DNA from: XYB2-FULL-45-11 sp964355525
GTDB taxonomy: Bacteria; Patescibacteriota; Patescibacteriia; UBA9934; GWF2-40-263
Assembly: GCA_964355525.1 (NCBI GenBank)
Contig: CAYHDY010000013.1
Span: 1 to 24,009 of the forward strand
Direction of reading: 5' to 3'
DNA length: 24,009 nucleotides
Part shown: one piece after another, positions 7,701 to 13,820 of the stretch
How positions within the stretch are numbered: the stretch's first letter is position 1
How the letters are laid out: each line of letters opens with the position of its first letter
The notes under the pieces: generated by a model
The model's database searches: none
Seen by the model: the letters and a program-made list of their open reading frames with translations, nothing else
Told to the model about the DNA's origin: nothing
Position numbers and translations under genes: made by a program

Positions 7701-7871
7701 TGCTTGGCGGAGTCGGTTAACCAAAACAACATCCTTATAGGATGTACGTTCTGGATTTGTTCCGTCGTAAGCAATCTCAGGTCCGTATAAAACGGAATAA
7801 TTGAGCTCATCCTTGAACCATTCGAGGATTGCTTCTTCTAGGTCGGATTCGATGTAAGTATTAGAAGACAT
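4767..7871 (-). CDS. hsdR: Type I restriction endonuclease subunit R
   Basis: The protein has 1034 residues, normal for HsdR. The N-terminal nuclease domain shows PDILIF (Asp149) and FELK (Glu163, Lys165), the PD-(D/E)XK site. The SF2 motor domain follows, with Walker A QGSGKS (309-314), DEAH (412-415), the FTGTP motif, and the late motif MQAIARVNRVY. The C-terminal region of about 300 residues is helical and would bind the HsdM/HsdS core. It translocates DNA using ATP and cuts unmodified DNA away from the site. The start codon is 5 bp after the stop of the 107-residue GDN protein. No truncation or frameshift is seen. Confidence 0.97.
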   Translation of the reverse strand: MSSNTYIESDLEEAILEWFKDELNYSVLYGPEIAYDGTNPERTSYKDVVLVNRLRQAIGRINPTIPVEALDDAIEKLVGVPWVKPGLMEVNQLFHKYLIEGVPVAFKDQGGLLRNDSVMFFDLLNPSNNDFTAVNQFTIIENNHNRRPDILIFVNGLPIAIFELKNPADENATLRSAFNQIQTYKDEIPSLFAYNEICILVDHVKNAVAGTISADLERFLGWKSIDGEVIQKTNDLQTLIKGMFAKDRLLDIMKNFVVFETEKDSRNNVSKTIKKMAAYHQYFAVNKAVTRTVAASKGDHRAGVVWHTQGSGKSLSMVFYAGKLIQALDNPTLVMLTDRNDLDGQLFHVFSMCEELIRQHPQQASDRKDLKKLLAVASGGVVFTTIQKFVPDAKGEKHPMLSDRNNIVVIADEAHRSQYDFIDGFARHMHDALPNASFIGFTGTPIEHSDKNTQAVFGDYIDVYDIARAVEDHATVPIYYEARLAKIGLSKELVPTIDREFEELTEGEEVEKKEKLKSRWAKLEAMVGSEKRVELIAKDVVDHFEARLSAMDGKGMFVSMSRRIAVELYDAIIKLRPNWHSNDLNKGFIKVVMTGSASDPSNFQKHIHSKEERDLLADRMKDPKDELKLVIVRDMWLTGFDAPSMHTMYIDKPMQEHGLMQAIARVNRVYKNKPGGLIVDYLGIAPSLKEALSYYTQSGKEEPVLDQEKAIDVMLEKYETAKAMFHGFDYSNYANGTQKDRADILGRAMDFILGLKDGKKRFAQVVVELSQAFALSVPSLEAVQIRDDVGFFQTIRAFISKFESGGGLGGPTMEDYDQAIKQIISDAVVSDKVINIFDAAGLKNPDIAILSDEFLAEVQGLERKNIALEVLQKLLNNEIRTMQKKFLVKSRSFASMLEETILRYQNKTIEAAQVIAELVELAKKIRAEKERGADLGLAEDEVAFYDALCVSENAVMELGDETLKKISKELVDLLRKNTTIDWTLKQQVQAKLRVLVKKLLNKYQYPPDKQEIATKTVLEQAEVLCRDWGNAESK

Positions 7872-7876
7872 AAGCT

Positions 7877-8200
7877 TTATTTGGATCCTATAATAACTTC
7901 ATAATCACCATTTTCAGTTTTTCGAACATTCTGACCTAATACAGGTCTATCGAAAATTGCTTGATTGATACCATCGGTCTTGTATCCATTTTGGTTTAAA
8001 TAGTTTTGAATTTGCGATGCAAAACCATGAGCTTCACTGTCACCCATTAAAGAAACAATATGAATTGTTTTATTTTTGTCCAATAAACCTTCTAATTGCT
8101 TTCCGACTTCTTGTGTCAATTCTCTTCTTTGATTTTGAAAAATATTTACATTATTATCACCAGTCTGATAATTAGTATTGAAATTAATATGATTATTCAT
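7877..8200 (-). CDS. Small GDN-motif protein with a C-terminal alpha/beta domain
   Basis: The 107-residue protein has two parts. Residues 1-20 hold an Asn-rich motif (NFNTNYQTGDNNVNIF) also present in the adjacent upstream protein. After a short helical linker (RRELTQEVGKQLEGLLDKN), residues 45-107 read like a compact alpha/beta domain: IHIVSLMGDSEA, FASQIQNYLNQNGY, and a last strand YEVIIGSK. I do not recognise an enzyme motif. Its ATG overlaps the TGA of the membrane partner (ATGA at 8197-8200), so the two are translationally coupled, and hsdR follows by 5 bp. No signal peptide. Its position inside the restriction locus suggests a defence accessory role (inference). Confidence 0.7.
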   Translation of the reverse strand: MNNHINFNTNYQTGDNNVNIFQNQRRELTQEVGKQLEGLLDKNKTIHIVSLMGDSEAHGFASQIQNYLNQNGYKTDGINQAIFDRPVLGQNVRKTENGDYEVIIGSK

Positions 8201-8388
8201 AAATTAAAAAATCTGATTAAATTTTCCCAAATGAAATTCGCCACCAAACTCGCTATAACACCCAAGATAAATCCTTCAGACCTGTACTTCAAAATATTAA
8301 TTTGTTTTTTAATCGTTTGCTTCCCATCAACATTAGTGAAATTATCACCGGATTGATTTTTTGTGTTGTATAAAATTTTATTGTTCAT
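8197..8388 (-). CDS. Small GDN-motif membrane protein
   Basis: The 63-residue protein begins MNNKILYNTKNQSGDNFTNV, the same N-terminal pattern (NT-NQ/YQ-S/T-GDN) as the protein encoded next. A short basic stretch (KQTIKKQINILKYR) and one hydrophobic segment (about residues 41-56, GVIASLVANFIWENLI) follow. It would be a single-pass membrane protein with its GDN part outside the bilayer. It overlaps the next gene by 4 bases and lies 15 bp after hsdS. Function unknown; see the findings for a possible two-part module. Confidence 0.65.
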   Translation of the reverse strand: MNNKILYNTKNQSGDNFTNVDGKQTIKKQINILKYRSEGFILGVIASLVANFIWENLIRFFNL

Positions 8389-8403
8389 AATACAAGTATT
8401 TTA

Positions 8404-9696
8404 TTAAATAACCCTTATTTTTCCATTCATTAACCGAGGCAAAAGGGAATCTCTAATCGCAATAAGTTTTTGAATTTCCAGTTCGCTATTTTTTAGATTA
8501 TTAACAATACCAAACACGACTTCATGAAAAGCCTCCAAAATATTTGCCTGGGGAATACAGATACCAATTTGTCTAAATGTCGCTTTATTAATTTCTAAAA
8601 AAGTACTTCCATTAGCCTTACTCTTTATCAGATCTACATTTGCTTTCAACCAAAAAAGAATAAATTCGGAATGTTCATCTGTACAATTTATTGCAATGAA
8701 CCCCTGATTGATTGCAACTGGAATAGCCGCCATAGTAATGTAGCCTATCGGCGCACGAGAAGATAATAACAATGTTCCCACAGGCAATAATCCTGAACTT
8801 ATTTTTTTCAGTCCTGCTTCTGTAATTCTCTTTTCTGTATCCAATAACACAATCGATTTAAGACCGGAAAGATCCTTTGGAGTAGCCCAATTTATCAAAC
8901 CATTTTCCCAGTACTTATTTTCTGACGTGCTTGGAGTCGAACCACCTTTAATTGTCATGATGTCTGCAGTTACCCCCACCTTCCACCCCCTCGGAATCTC
9001 TCCCAACTCTAACTCAACCATTTTTCCTCCACTCGATTTATATGGCTTCCCATTCTCATCAGGAAATTCAAAATCAACAAACCATCGCTTAAACAACGCG
9101 CTCGCGATTTTTTCTAGGTTGGCATTGATCTGGCGGTTGAGTTCAATTTTGTCGTCGAGGGAGGAGAGGATTTCGGCGATACGGGTTTGTTCAGCAATAG
9201 ATGGAATTGGAATCTCAACTTCGGTTAATTGCTGTGCGTTTGCATTCGGCTGTGCGGATCCACCCAAGATACCGGCAACATATTCTTTATAAAAACCGCT
9301 TTGCAAATAATGATGAACAAAAAATGGGTCTAGTTTCTCATTCGTCTGGACTTTAATTAAGTAAGAAGCAAAAACTGAATCTGACATTCCTTCTTTAAAA
9401 ATTGTATTTGTTCCAGTTGACGCACCTGTGCGCGCAATAATAATATCCCCTGGCACTAGTTTGTATTTTTTATGATCTGATTCTGAAATTTCACAAAAGG
9501 GAACATTTTTCCAATCAATAATTTTATCTTGAATATCGGTAATGCGTAGAAACTTTGGACCAACCTCATCTAATGAAGCTGATTGTGTAAAGCCGTATTG
9601 AATGTTTTTACAATTATTTTTTAAAACATCAAAACCCCACTCCTCTGGAATAGGTCCAATTTCAGTTTCATTGAATTTGATCTTCGACTGATTCAT
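8404..9696 (-). CDS. hsdS: Type I restriction-modification specificity subunit S
   Basis: The 430-residue protein has the classical two-TRD layout. TRD1 starts ETEIGPIPEEW (10-20) and ends before the first conserved helix IAEQTRIAEILSSLDDKIELN. TRD2 restarts with LGEIPRGWKVG, and the second helix, IQKLIAIRDSLLPRLMNGK, closes the protein. The TRDs recognise the two halves of a bipartite DNA site. It pairs with HsdM for methylation and with HsdR for cleavage. The target sequence cannot be read from the protein. It starts 3 bp after the stop of the 165-residue membrane protein. Confidence 0.96.
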   Translation of the reverse strand: MNQSKIKFNETEIGPIPEEWGFDVLKNNCKNIQYGFTQSASLDEVGPKFLRITDIQDKIIDWKNVPFCEISESDHKKYKLVPGDIIIARTGASTGTNTIFKEGMSDSVFASYLIKVQTNEKLDPFFVHHYLQSGFYKEYVAGILGGSAQPNANAQQLTEVEIPIPSIAEQTRIAEILSSLDDKIELNRQINANLEKIASALFKRWFVDFEFPDENGKPYKSSGGKMVELELGEIPRGWKVGVTADIMTIKGGSTPSTSENKYWENGLINWATPKDLSGLKSIVLLDTEKRITEAGLKKISSGLLPVGTLLLSSRAPIGYITMAAIPVAINQGFIAINCTDEHSEFILFWLKANVDLIKSKANGSTFLEINKATFRQIGICIPQANILEAFHEVVFGIVNNLKNSELEIQKLIAIRDSLLPRLMNGKIRVI

Positions 9697-9699
9697 ATA

Positions 9700-10197
9700 T
9701 TAATCAATTCTATTTCTAACCTTAAACCACAAAATTTTTTCTAAATCAACATAAGTAGAGTACAAACCATTTGCGACATAAGATAAATATAAATATGACC
9801 AGCTCAAAACAAAAATTGAAACAGCGTTATTCCACAAAGGACTATGGATCTTTAAATCGAATATTTTCTTCAGCTCAAAACCAAGCCATGCCAATACCAA
9901 TGCTGATAACATGCTTACAGAAACATATAACAAATTTTCGCCAATTTCTATTATCTCATTCTTCCTTTCATTGATATTCAGAACCCCTGCATAGCTAAAT
10001 ACAACCGAGGAGAGCGCCAAAATTGATGCGAGGATGAAAAGATAAAAATTTGCCACACTTGAAAAATCAGTACTTTCAAAATAGACAAAAATGGTTTTAA
10101 ACATTAAACCAACCAACCCAATCCAGATAAGTATCTTTGGGAATCCATAAGCATAAAATGATAAAATTTGCTTAATTTTTTTTGAGAATTTTTTCAT
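9700..10197 (-). CDS. Four-helix integral membrane protein of unknown function
   Basis: The 165-residue protein has a basic N-terminus (MKKFSKKIKQ) and four hydrophobic segments at roughly 19-40, 49-70, 88-108 and 122-142. No enzyme motif is recognised. The start is taken as the ATG at 10197, which comes 4 bases after the TGA of the 25-codon ORF. AAAGGAGGA inside that ORF lies about 18 bases upstream, longer than usual, so coupling rather than direct initiation is likely. A TTG start at 10233 in the same frame would overlap that ORF and is less likely. It is located between hsdM and hsdS and is possibly an effector or anchor in a defence cassette (inference). Confidence 0.65.
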   Translation of the reverse strand: MKKFSKKIKQILSFYAYGFPKILIWIGLVGLMFKTIFVYFESTDFSSVANFYLFILASILALSSVVFSYAGVLNINERKNEIIEIGENLLYVSVSMLSALVLAWLGFELKKIFDLKIHSPLWNNAVSIFVLSWSYLYLSYVANGLYSTYVDLEKILWFKVRNRID

Positions 10198-10201
10198 AAT
10201 A

Positions 10202-10279
10202 TCAACTAACTGAGTCCTCCTTTGTCTTCTCAAACTGCCCCGCCAATTCTTCTTTGAATTTCGTTTCTTGAGTTTTCAT
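10202..10279 (-). CDS. 25-residue ORF with an HsdM C-terminal motif
   Basis: ATG overlaps the TGA of the upstream 164-residue gene (ATGA, 10276-10279), and TGA is followed 4 bases later by the ATG of the four-helix protein. The peptide contains KEELAGQFEKTKED, which matches KELAGQFEKSKE near the C-terminus of HsdM in this window. The DNA is identical over 26 bp (10226-10251 versus 11657-11682). It could be a remnant of an older hsdM 3' end left by an insertion or duplication, or a real mini-protein kept for coupling. It contains a strong AAAGGAGGA sequence for the next gene. Confidence 0.55.
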   Translation of the reverse strand: MKTQETKFKEELAGQFEKTKEDSVS

Positions 10280-10770
10280 AATTCAACACGTTTCTTTGAT
10301 TTGATCTGCCAAATCGTACCGTCAAAAACCCCGAAGCCTTCTGCCTGATATCTTTTTCCAAGATAATCTTCGAACGTGACAAGAATCGAAAACTCTCCGC
10401 GTTTCAAAACTTCATCAGAAAGAGGAACGCCATACCAACTATCCGAATTATTTGGAATCGCACTATTTCCAATGTCATGTTTAATTCCATTCAATGTAAA
10501 ATCATTTAAATAGATCGGATACGAACTCACATTCTTAATTAGGATACTCCATTTAATGTCGCGTTGATCTGGATTTGTGATATTGGAAACAATTGTCTGA
10601 GACGGCATCAGGAAAATCTCGACAAAATTTGTAATTGCTAATGCTTGAGCATTTATTTCATTCTGTTTTTTCCCAATTCGAAAAGCTAAATAGGCAGCAA
10701 CCACAACAGCGGCAAACGAGAATCCGGTAAAAATTGTTTGCCACAAATTGATTTTCTCGATAGTTGTCAT
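10276..10770 (-). CDS. Single-pass membrane protein (164 aa), unknown
   Basis: One N-terminal transmembrane segment (about 11-31, IFTGFSFAAVVVAAYLAFRIG) is followed by a beta-rich soluble domain: WSILIKNVSSYPIYLNDFTL, FSILVTFEDYLGKRYQ, then GTIWQIKSKKRV. This looks like an immunoglobulin-like fold, but I recognise no named family. There is no cleavable signal peptide. A TTATCCACA box lies 20 bp upstream, and the small RNA promoter is just beyond it on the other strand. The gene is translationally coupled to the 25-residue ORF. Membrane proteins of this build are often seen beside restriction genes (general knowledge, not a specific homology). Confidence 0.65.
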   Translation of the reverse strand: MTTIEKINLWQTIFTGFSFAAVVVAAYLAFRIGKKQNEINAQALAITNFVEIFLMPSQTIVSNITNPDQRDIKWSILIKNVSSYPIYLNDFTLNGIKHDIGNSAIPNNSDSWYGVPLSDEVLKRGEFSILVTFEDYLGKRYQAEGFGVFDGTIWQIKSKKRVEL

Positions 10771-10789
10771 AAATTTGAAAATAAACCTC

Positions 10790-10798
10790 TGTGGATAA
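10790..10798 (-). promoter_or_regulatory. TTATCCACA box upstream of the 164-aa membrane protein
   Basis: Exact DnaA-box consensus on the minus strand, 20 bp from the ATG at 10770 and only 4 bp from the -35 of the oppositely oriented small RNA promoter. This copy has no hairpin. Confidence 0.5.
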
Positions 10799-10801
10799 CC
10801 A

Positions 10802-10830
10802 TTGACAAAACCTATTTTCCAGGATATATT
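10802..10830 (+). promoter_or_regulatory. Sigma70-type promoter for the small RNA
   Basis: TTGACA (10802-10807), a 17-base spacer and TATATT (10825-10830) make a near-consensus promoter. It faces right, opposite to every protein gene within 16 kb on either side. Predicted start is near 10837. Confidence 0.75.
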
Positions 10831-10836
10831 CTAGAT

Positions 10837-10941
10837 AAGCATAAGTCCTTTATAGATTGTTCTGAGTGTTCCCATCCATCGGTTGGCTATAGCTCAGGCG
10901 TCACAAATCTATAAGGCAGCTTCCCCGAAAGGGGCTTTTTT
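10837..10941 (+). ncRNA. Candidate structured small RNA inside the type I RM locus
   Basis: The transcript would run from about 10837 to the T-run ending at 10941, roughly 105 nt. It folds into a long rod: 10847-10860 pairs with 10903-10916 (CCTTTATAGATTGT with ACAAATCTATAAGG, two single-base bulges), then CTGAG (10862-10866) pairs with CTCAG (10893-10897), around an apical loop with CCA/TGG pairing. A CCCC-GAAA-GGGG terminator with six T's follows. No coding sequence of note is present. It belongs to no RNA family I recognise; a rod with a central bulge recalls 6S RNA, but it is too short. Confidence 0.65.
10918..10941 (+). terminator. Intrinsic terminator of the small RNA
   Basis: CCCC (10923-10926), GAAA tetraloop, GGGG (10931-10934), C, then TTTTTT. 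The minus strand has no T-run after the hairpin, so it works only for + strand transcription. It ends 3 bp before the DUF3800 stop codon. Confidence 0.75.
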
Positions 10942-10943
10942 GT

Positions 10944-11594
10944 TTACAAGAATTGACTATCGAATCTTACCTTTTCAGCAAATACATTCAACCAATCTAA
11001 ATTTTGCCGCTCGTATTTTTGAAAAAGTCCCCAGCAAAACAAATCCGTTGCTTGCAGTCCGTAATTTTCATGTGAAAGCCAGTGATAAATATCAAGTGGA
11101 ATACTCGGCGGAAATCGTCCCTCAAGTTGTCTGCGAATATATGTATTAAATTCAGCAATCTCAGGCTTTGCCATGGATTTATCCAAAATCAATTCAATAC
11201 GTTCGCTGTCATTCTTTTCAAATGGAATCTGATCTAAAACCTGACGAGCAACATAATTGTAAACACGAGACTTATTTCTGGCGAGACGCTCAAAAACTTT
11301 TTTCTTATTCAGGGTAATCGAATAAATGCCAAATTTAATATCTTTCACCTGATCAAAAAAATATTTCTTTACTTCCAATGTTGTTCCCGTTCCTTTCAAC
11401 TCAGGAATCATGCGCTTATGGTTTTTTGGTTGATTCAATTTACGTCTTAATGTCTTTTTGACGGCATTAATCATCTGACGGTTCGCATTTTGTGAACCTA
11501 TTGCCAAAATGGTAATCGTAAAAAACTTCGATGGTTTTTTATTCACGAAGTCAAAACCCAAATCGCCACTTTCATCTAAATAGAGGTACCACAT
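10944..11594 (-). CDS. DUF3800 domain protein
   Basis: The protein has about 216 residues and starts MWYLYLDESGDLGF, the hallmark of DUF3800 (an acidic DESG motif on the first strand, as in RNase H-like folds). Later motifs include the Asp in LILDKSM and the C-terminal YGLQATDLFCWG, which fits the family's last conserved Asp. DUF3800 proteins are predicted nucleases often found in defence islands and prophages. The start is taken as the ATG at 11594, directly after the hsdM TGA (2-bp gap); a TTG two codons upstream overlaps the hsdM stop. The location strongly suggests co-expression with hsdM. Substrate unknown. Confidence 0.85.
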   Translation of the reverse strand: MWYLYLDESGDLGFDFVNKKPSKFFTITILAIGSQNANRQMINAVKKTLRRKLNQPKNHKRMIPELKGTGTTLEVKKYFFDQVKDIKFGIYSITLNKKKVFERLARNKSRVYNYVARQVLDQIPFEKNDSERIELILDKSMAKPEIAEFNTYIRRQLEGRFPPSIPLDIYHWLSHENYGLQATDLFCWGLFQKYERQNLDWLNVFAEKVRFDSQFL

Positions 11595-11596
11595 AT

Positions 11597-13159
11597 TCAA
11601 ATCTCAAATCCAATCCCCTTTAAATTCTTCTTAATCCTCTCCTCCATCTCTTTTGACTTCTCAAACTGCCCCGCCAATTCTTTGGTGAGTCTATTCATCT
11701 TTTCCTCAAACACCTCATCATCTTCCTCAACGTAATCACTTCCAACATATCGCCCCGGTGTCAAAACAAATCCATTCTTTTCTACTTCCGTAATCTTGGC
11801 GGATTTACAAAAACCTTTTATATCTTCGAACTTCCCATCAACTGTTCTCCATTCATGATAGGTATCTGTAATCTTCTGCAAATCTTCATCCGTCAAATCA
11901 CGATTCTTGCGTGTAACCATTGTTCCCATCTTTCGCGCATCAATAAAAAGAATCTCGTCATGTCTGTCACGGAACTTGTGATCATGTCTATCGCGTGACA
12001 CAAACCATAATGCTGCTGGAATTTGTGTTGTATAAAAAAGCTGTGGTGGCAACGCAACGATACAATCAACCAAACCCGCTTCGATCAATTTCTTTCTGAT
12101 CTCTCCTTCCCCGGAAGTATTCGAAGATAAAGATCCATTCGCTAAAACAAACCCAGCGATTCCTGTTGGGGAAAGGTGATGGATCATGTGTTGAATCCAT
12201 GCATAGTTTGCATTTCCTGCTGGTGGTACTCCATACTTCCAACGTACATCATCTCGTAATCGTTCTCCTCCCCAATCGCTAATGTTGAATGGTGGGTTCG
12301 CCAAAATAAAATCTGCTTTCAGATCTTTATGAAGATCATTCTGGAACGTGTCACCCCACTGCGATCCAATGTTTCCTTCGATTCCACGAATGGCGAGGTT
12401 CATCTTACAAAGTTTCCAGGTTGTCGGATTCATCTCTTGTCCAAAAACAGAAAGATCATTTTTGTTTCCTCCATGGGATTCAATAAATTTTTCACTCTGT
12501 ACAAACATTCCACCAGAACCACAACAAGGATCGTAAACACGTCCTTTGTACGGTTCGATCATTTGCACCAAAAGTTTCACTACAGATTGCGGTGTAAAAA
12601 ATTCTCCCCCACCTTTTCCTTCGGCAGAAGCAAATCGTCCAAGAAAATATTCGTAAATGCGACCAAGAATGTCTTTCCCGCGATTCTCTCTATCTCCAAG
12701 CCCGATCGTACTGATCAAATCAATCAATTCTCCAAGACGTGTTTTATCTAAGTCAGGCCGTGCATAATTTTTAGCCAATACTCCTCTGAGACTCGCATTG
12801 TCTTTTTCAATCGCAATCATCGCGTCATCAATCATCTTTCCAATCTCGGGTTTCTTTGCGTTTGCCTTAATAAATTCCCATCGTGCTTCTTTTGGAACCC
12901 AAAACACGCCTTCGGAGATATAAGCATCTCGATCTTCTTCTAATCCGTCATAATATTCTGGATCAGCTTTAATCGCACGGAAAACTTCTTCAAATGAATC
13001 TGAAATATATTTCAAGAAAATCAAACCAAGAACAACATGTTTGTATTCCCCAGAATCCATGTTATTGCGCATTTTATCCGCAGCTGCCCATAACACTTCT
13101 TCAATTTGAGCAATTTGATAGGTTGATCCCAAAGTAATTGATTTTGTTTGTTTTGCCAT
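11597..13159 (-). CDS. hsdM: Type I restriction-modification methyltransferase subunit M
   Basis: The protein has 520 residues, full length. The N-terminal helical domain (about 10-170) matches HsdM_N (LWAAADKMRN, LGLIFLKYISD). The adenine-N6 methyltransferase core has motif I DPCCGSGGMF (210-219) and motif IV NPPF (288-291), the gamma-type N6-adenine signature. The C-terminal helices end LAGQFEK...KNLKGIGFEI and contact HsdS. It methylates the site chosen by HsdS to protect host DNA. It is the first gene of the restriction run; DUF3800 follows at 2 bp. No convincing promoter was found, although TTGATT-rich stretches lie at 13170-13250. Confidence 0.97.
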   Translation of the reverse strand: MAKQTKSITLGSTYQIAQIEEVLWAAADKMRNNMDSGEYKHVVLGLIFLKYISDSFEEVFRAIKADPEYYDGLEEDRDAYISEGVFWVPKEARWEFIKANAKKPEIGKMIDDAMIAIEKDNASLRGVLAKNYARPDLDKTRLGELIDLISTIGLGDRENRGKDILGRIYEYFLGRFASAEGKGGGEFFTPQSVVKLLVQMIEPYKGRVYDPCCGSGGMFVQSEKFIESHGGNKNDLSVFGQEMNPTTWKLCKMNLAIRGIEGNIGSQWGDTFQNDLHKDLKADFILANPPFNISDWGGERLRDDVRWKYGVPPAGNANYAWIQHMIHHLSPTGIAGFVLANGSLSSNTSGEGEIRKKLIEAGLVDCIVALPPQLFYTTQIPAALWFVSRDRHDHKFRDRHDEILFIDARKMGTMVTRKNRDLTDEDLQKITDTYHEWRTVDGKFEDIKGFCKSAKITEVEKNGFVLTPGRYVGSDYVEEDDEVFEEKMNRLTKELAGQFEKSKEMEERIKKNLKGIGFEI

Positions 13160-13247
13160 AACAATATTTTATTGAACTCCCACGCATTCTCCTCTAAATA
13201 TTGATAAAAATCAAAGATGCTCTCTATCCACAGTGACTCAATAAATC

Positions 13248-13273
13248 AAAAACCGGACCCCACGGGGATCCGG
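13248..13273 (-). terminator. Minus-strand terminator after the Cys-tail fragment
   Basis: CCGGATCCCC and GGGTCCGG pair with one mismatch, then TTTTT on the minus strand. It is homologous in position to the terminator at 14967-14994, since both are preceded by a shared GTGAGCCGG sequence after the CCGGGGCK stop. It should insulate hsdM from the genes upstream. Confidence 0.7.
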
Positions 13274-13284
13274 CTCACTAAATT

Positions 13285-13485
13285 CTACTTACATCCCCCA
13301 CCGCCGCAGCATCCGCCTTCTTCTGCTTCACATTCTTCATCCTCACCTTCAAACTCATCATCACATTCCTCCGAAAACAAGACTTCCAAACATTCTTCTG
13401 GTAATTCTTGATATTTTTCTGTTGTTAACATTTCATGCGCGCAGTTCATCCATTCGTTGATTTGGTCGATTTCTTCTTCGATCAA
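13285..13485 (-). pseudogene. Truncated copy of the acidic Cys-tail protein
   Basis: The 66 readable codons match the last third of the 216-residue protein at 15003-15653: NCAHEMLTTEKYQELPEECLEVLF, then an acidic linker and the identical end GGCCGGGGCK. The frame opens only with a TTG. Homology continues upstream in another frame (EIEMM...ELCK aligned with ELEMC...ATDE), and a TAA at 13494-13496 interrupts the frame, so one base was gained or lost. The first two thirds of the gene are missing, with sequence of a Bro-N remnant joined directly upstream. A short functional product from an internal ATG is possible but unsupported. Confidence 0.75.
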
Positions 13486-13527
13486 CGCACATTCTTACAC
13501 AACTCATTCACCACAACTTCCATCATC

Positions 13528-13717
13528 TCAATTTCTTCCCCCCTCTTCTCCCCACCACAGCCTTCTCACCCGTCTTCGATTCAATCTCACGTCTCGCATT
13601 CCCCGCGACGCTTCCACCTTCATACACGATATCTGTTAGACGCATTTTTCCATCGGGAGTTCTCATTTTCAACCCGTGACATTTTGTCACGGGTTCATTT
13701 CCATCTTCTTTTAATTT
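13528..13717 (-). pseudogene. Decayed, internally deleted Bro-N antirepressor remnant
   Basis: Reading the minus strand from 13717 to the TGA at 13528 gives KLKEDGNEPVTKCHGLKM, then TPDGKMRLTDIV, then GGSVAGNARREIESKTGEK. These align with KLKERLTQEGNESVTNCHQLKM, SDGKKYLTDVLD and GGKISGNARKELEERTGKR of the intact Bro-N protein at 15733-16575. About 150 residues between LTDV and GGK are missing, and the N-terminus lies in another frame or is lost. A second frame at 13711-13797 encodes a 28-codon ORF with good AAGGAGGT upstream of a later ATG, but no homology is claimed. This remnant explains most of the 13486-13820 gap. Confidence 0.75.
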
Positions 13718-13820
13718 GTATTCTCCTCCGTTTCCTTCCGTGACATACCTCCCGCATCCCCTAAAACCTCCTTATCATTCAAAACCAAAAAACCCATCCT
13801 GCTTCTTAATCCAGTTCTTC

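Noticed and set aside
10884..10941. tRNA-like TAGCTCAG (D-arm) in the small RNA region
   Set aside because: No matching GAGC for the D-stem, no anticodon arm and no TTC loop or acceptor pairing; the segment pairs with upstream bases instead.
10883..11149. 88-codon + strand ORF starting TTG
   Set aside because: It starts inside the small RNA and runs antisense through DUF3800; no RBS or protein family features.
13711..13797. 28-codon ORF beginning MGFLVLNDKEVL upstream of the Bro-N remnant
   Set aside because: It is probably decayed sequence of the same remnant in another frame; no independent homology could be shown.
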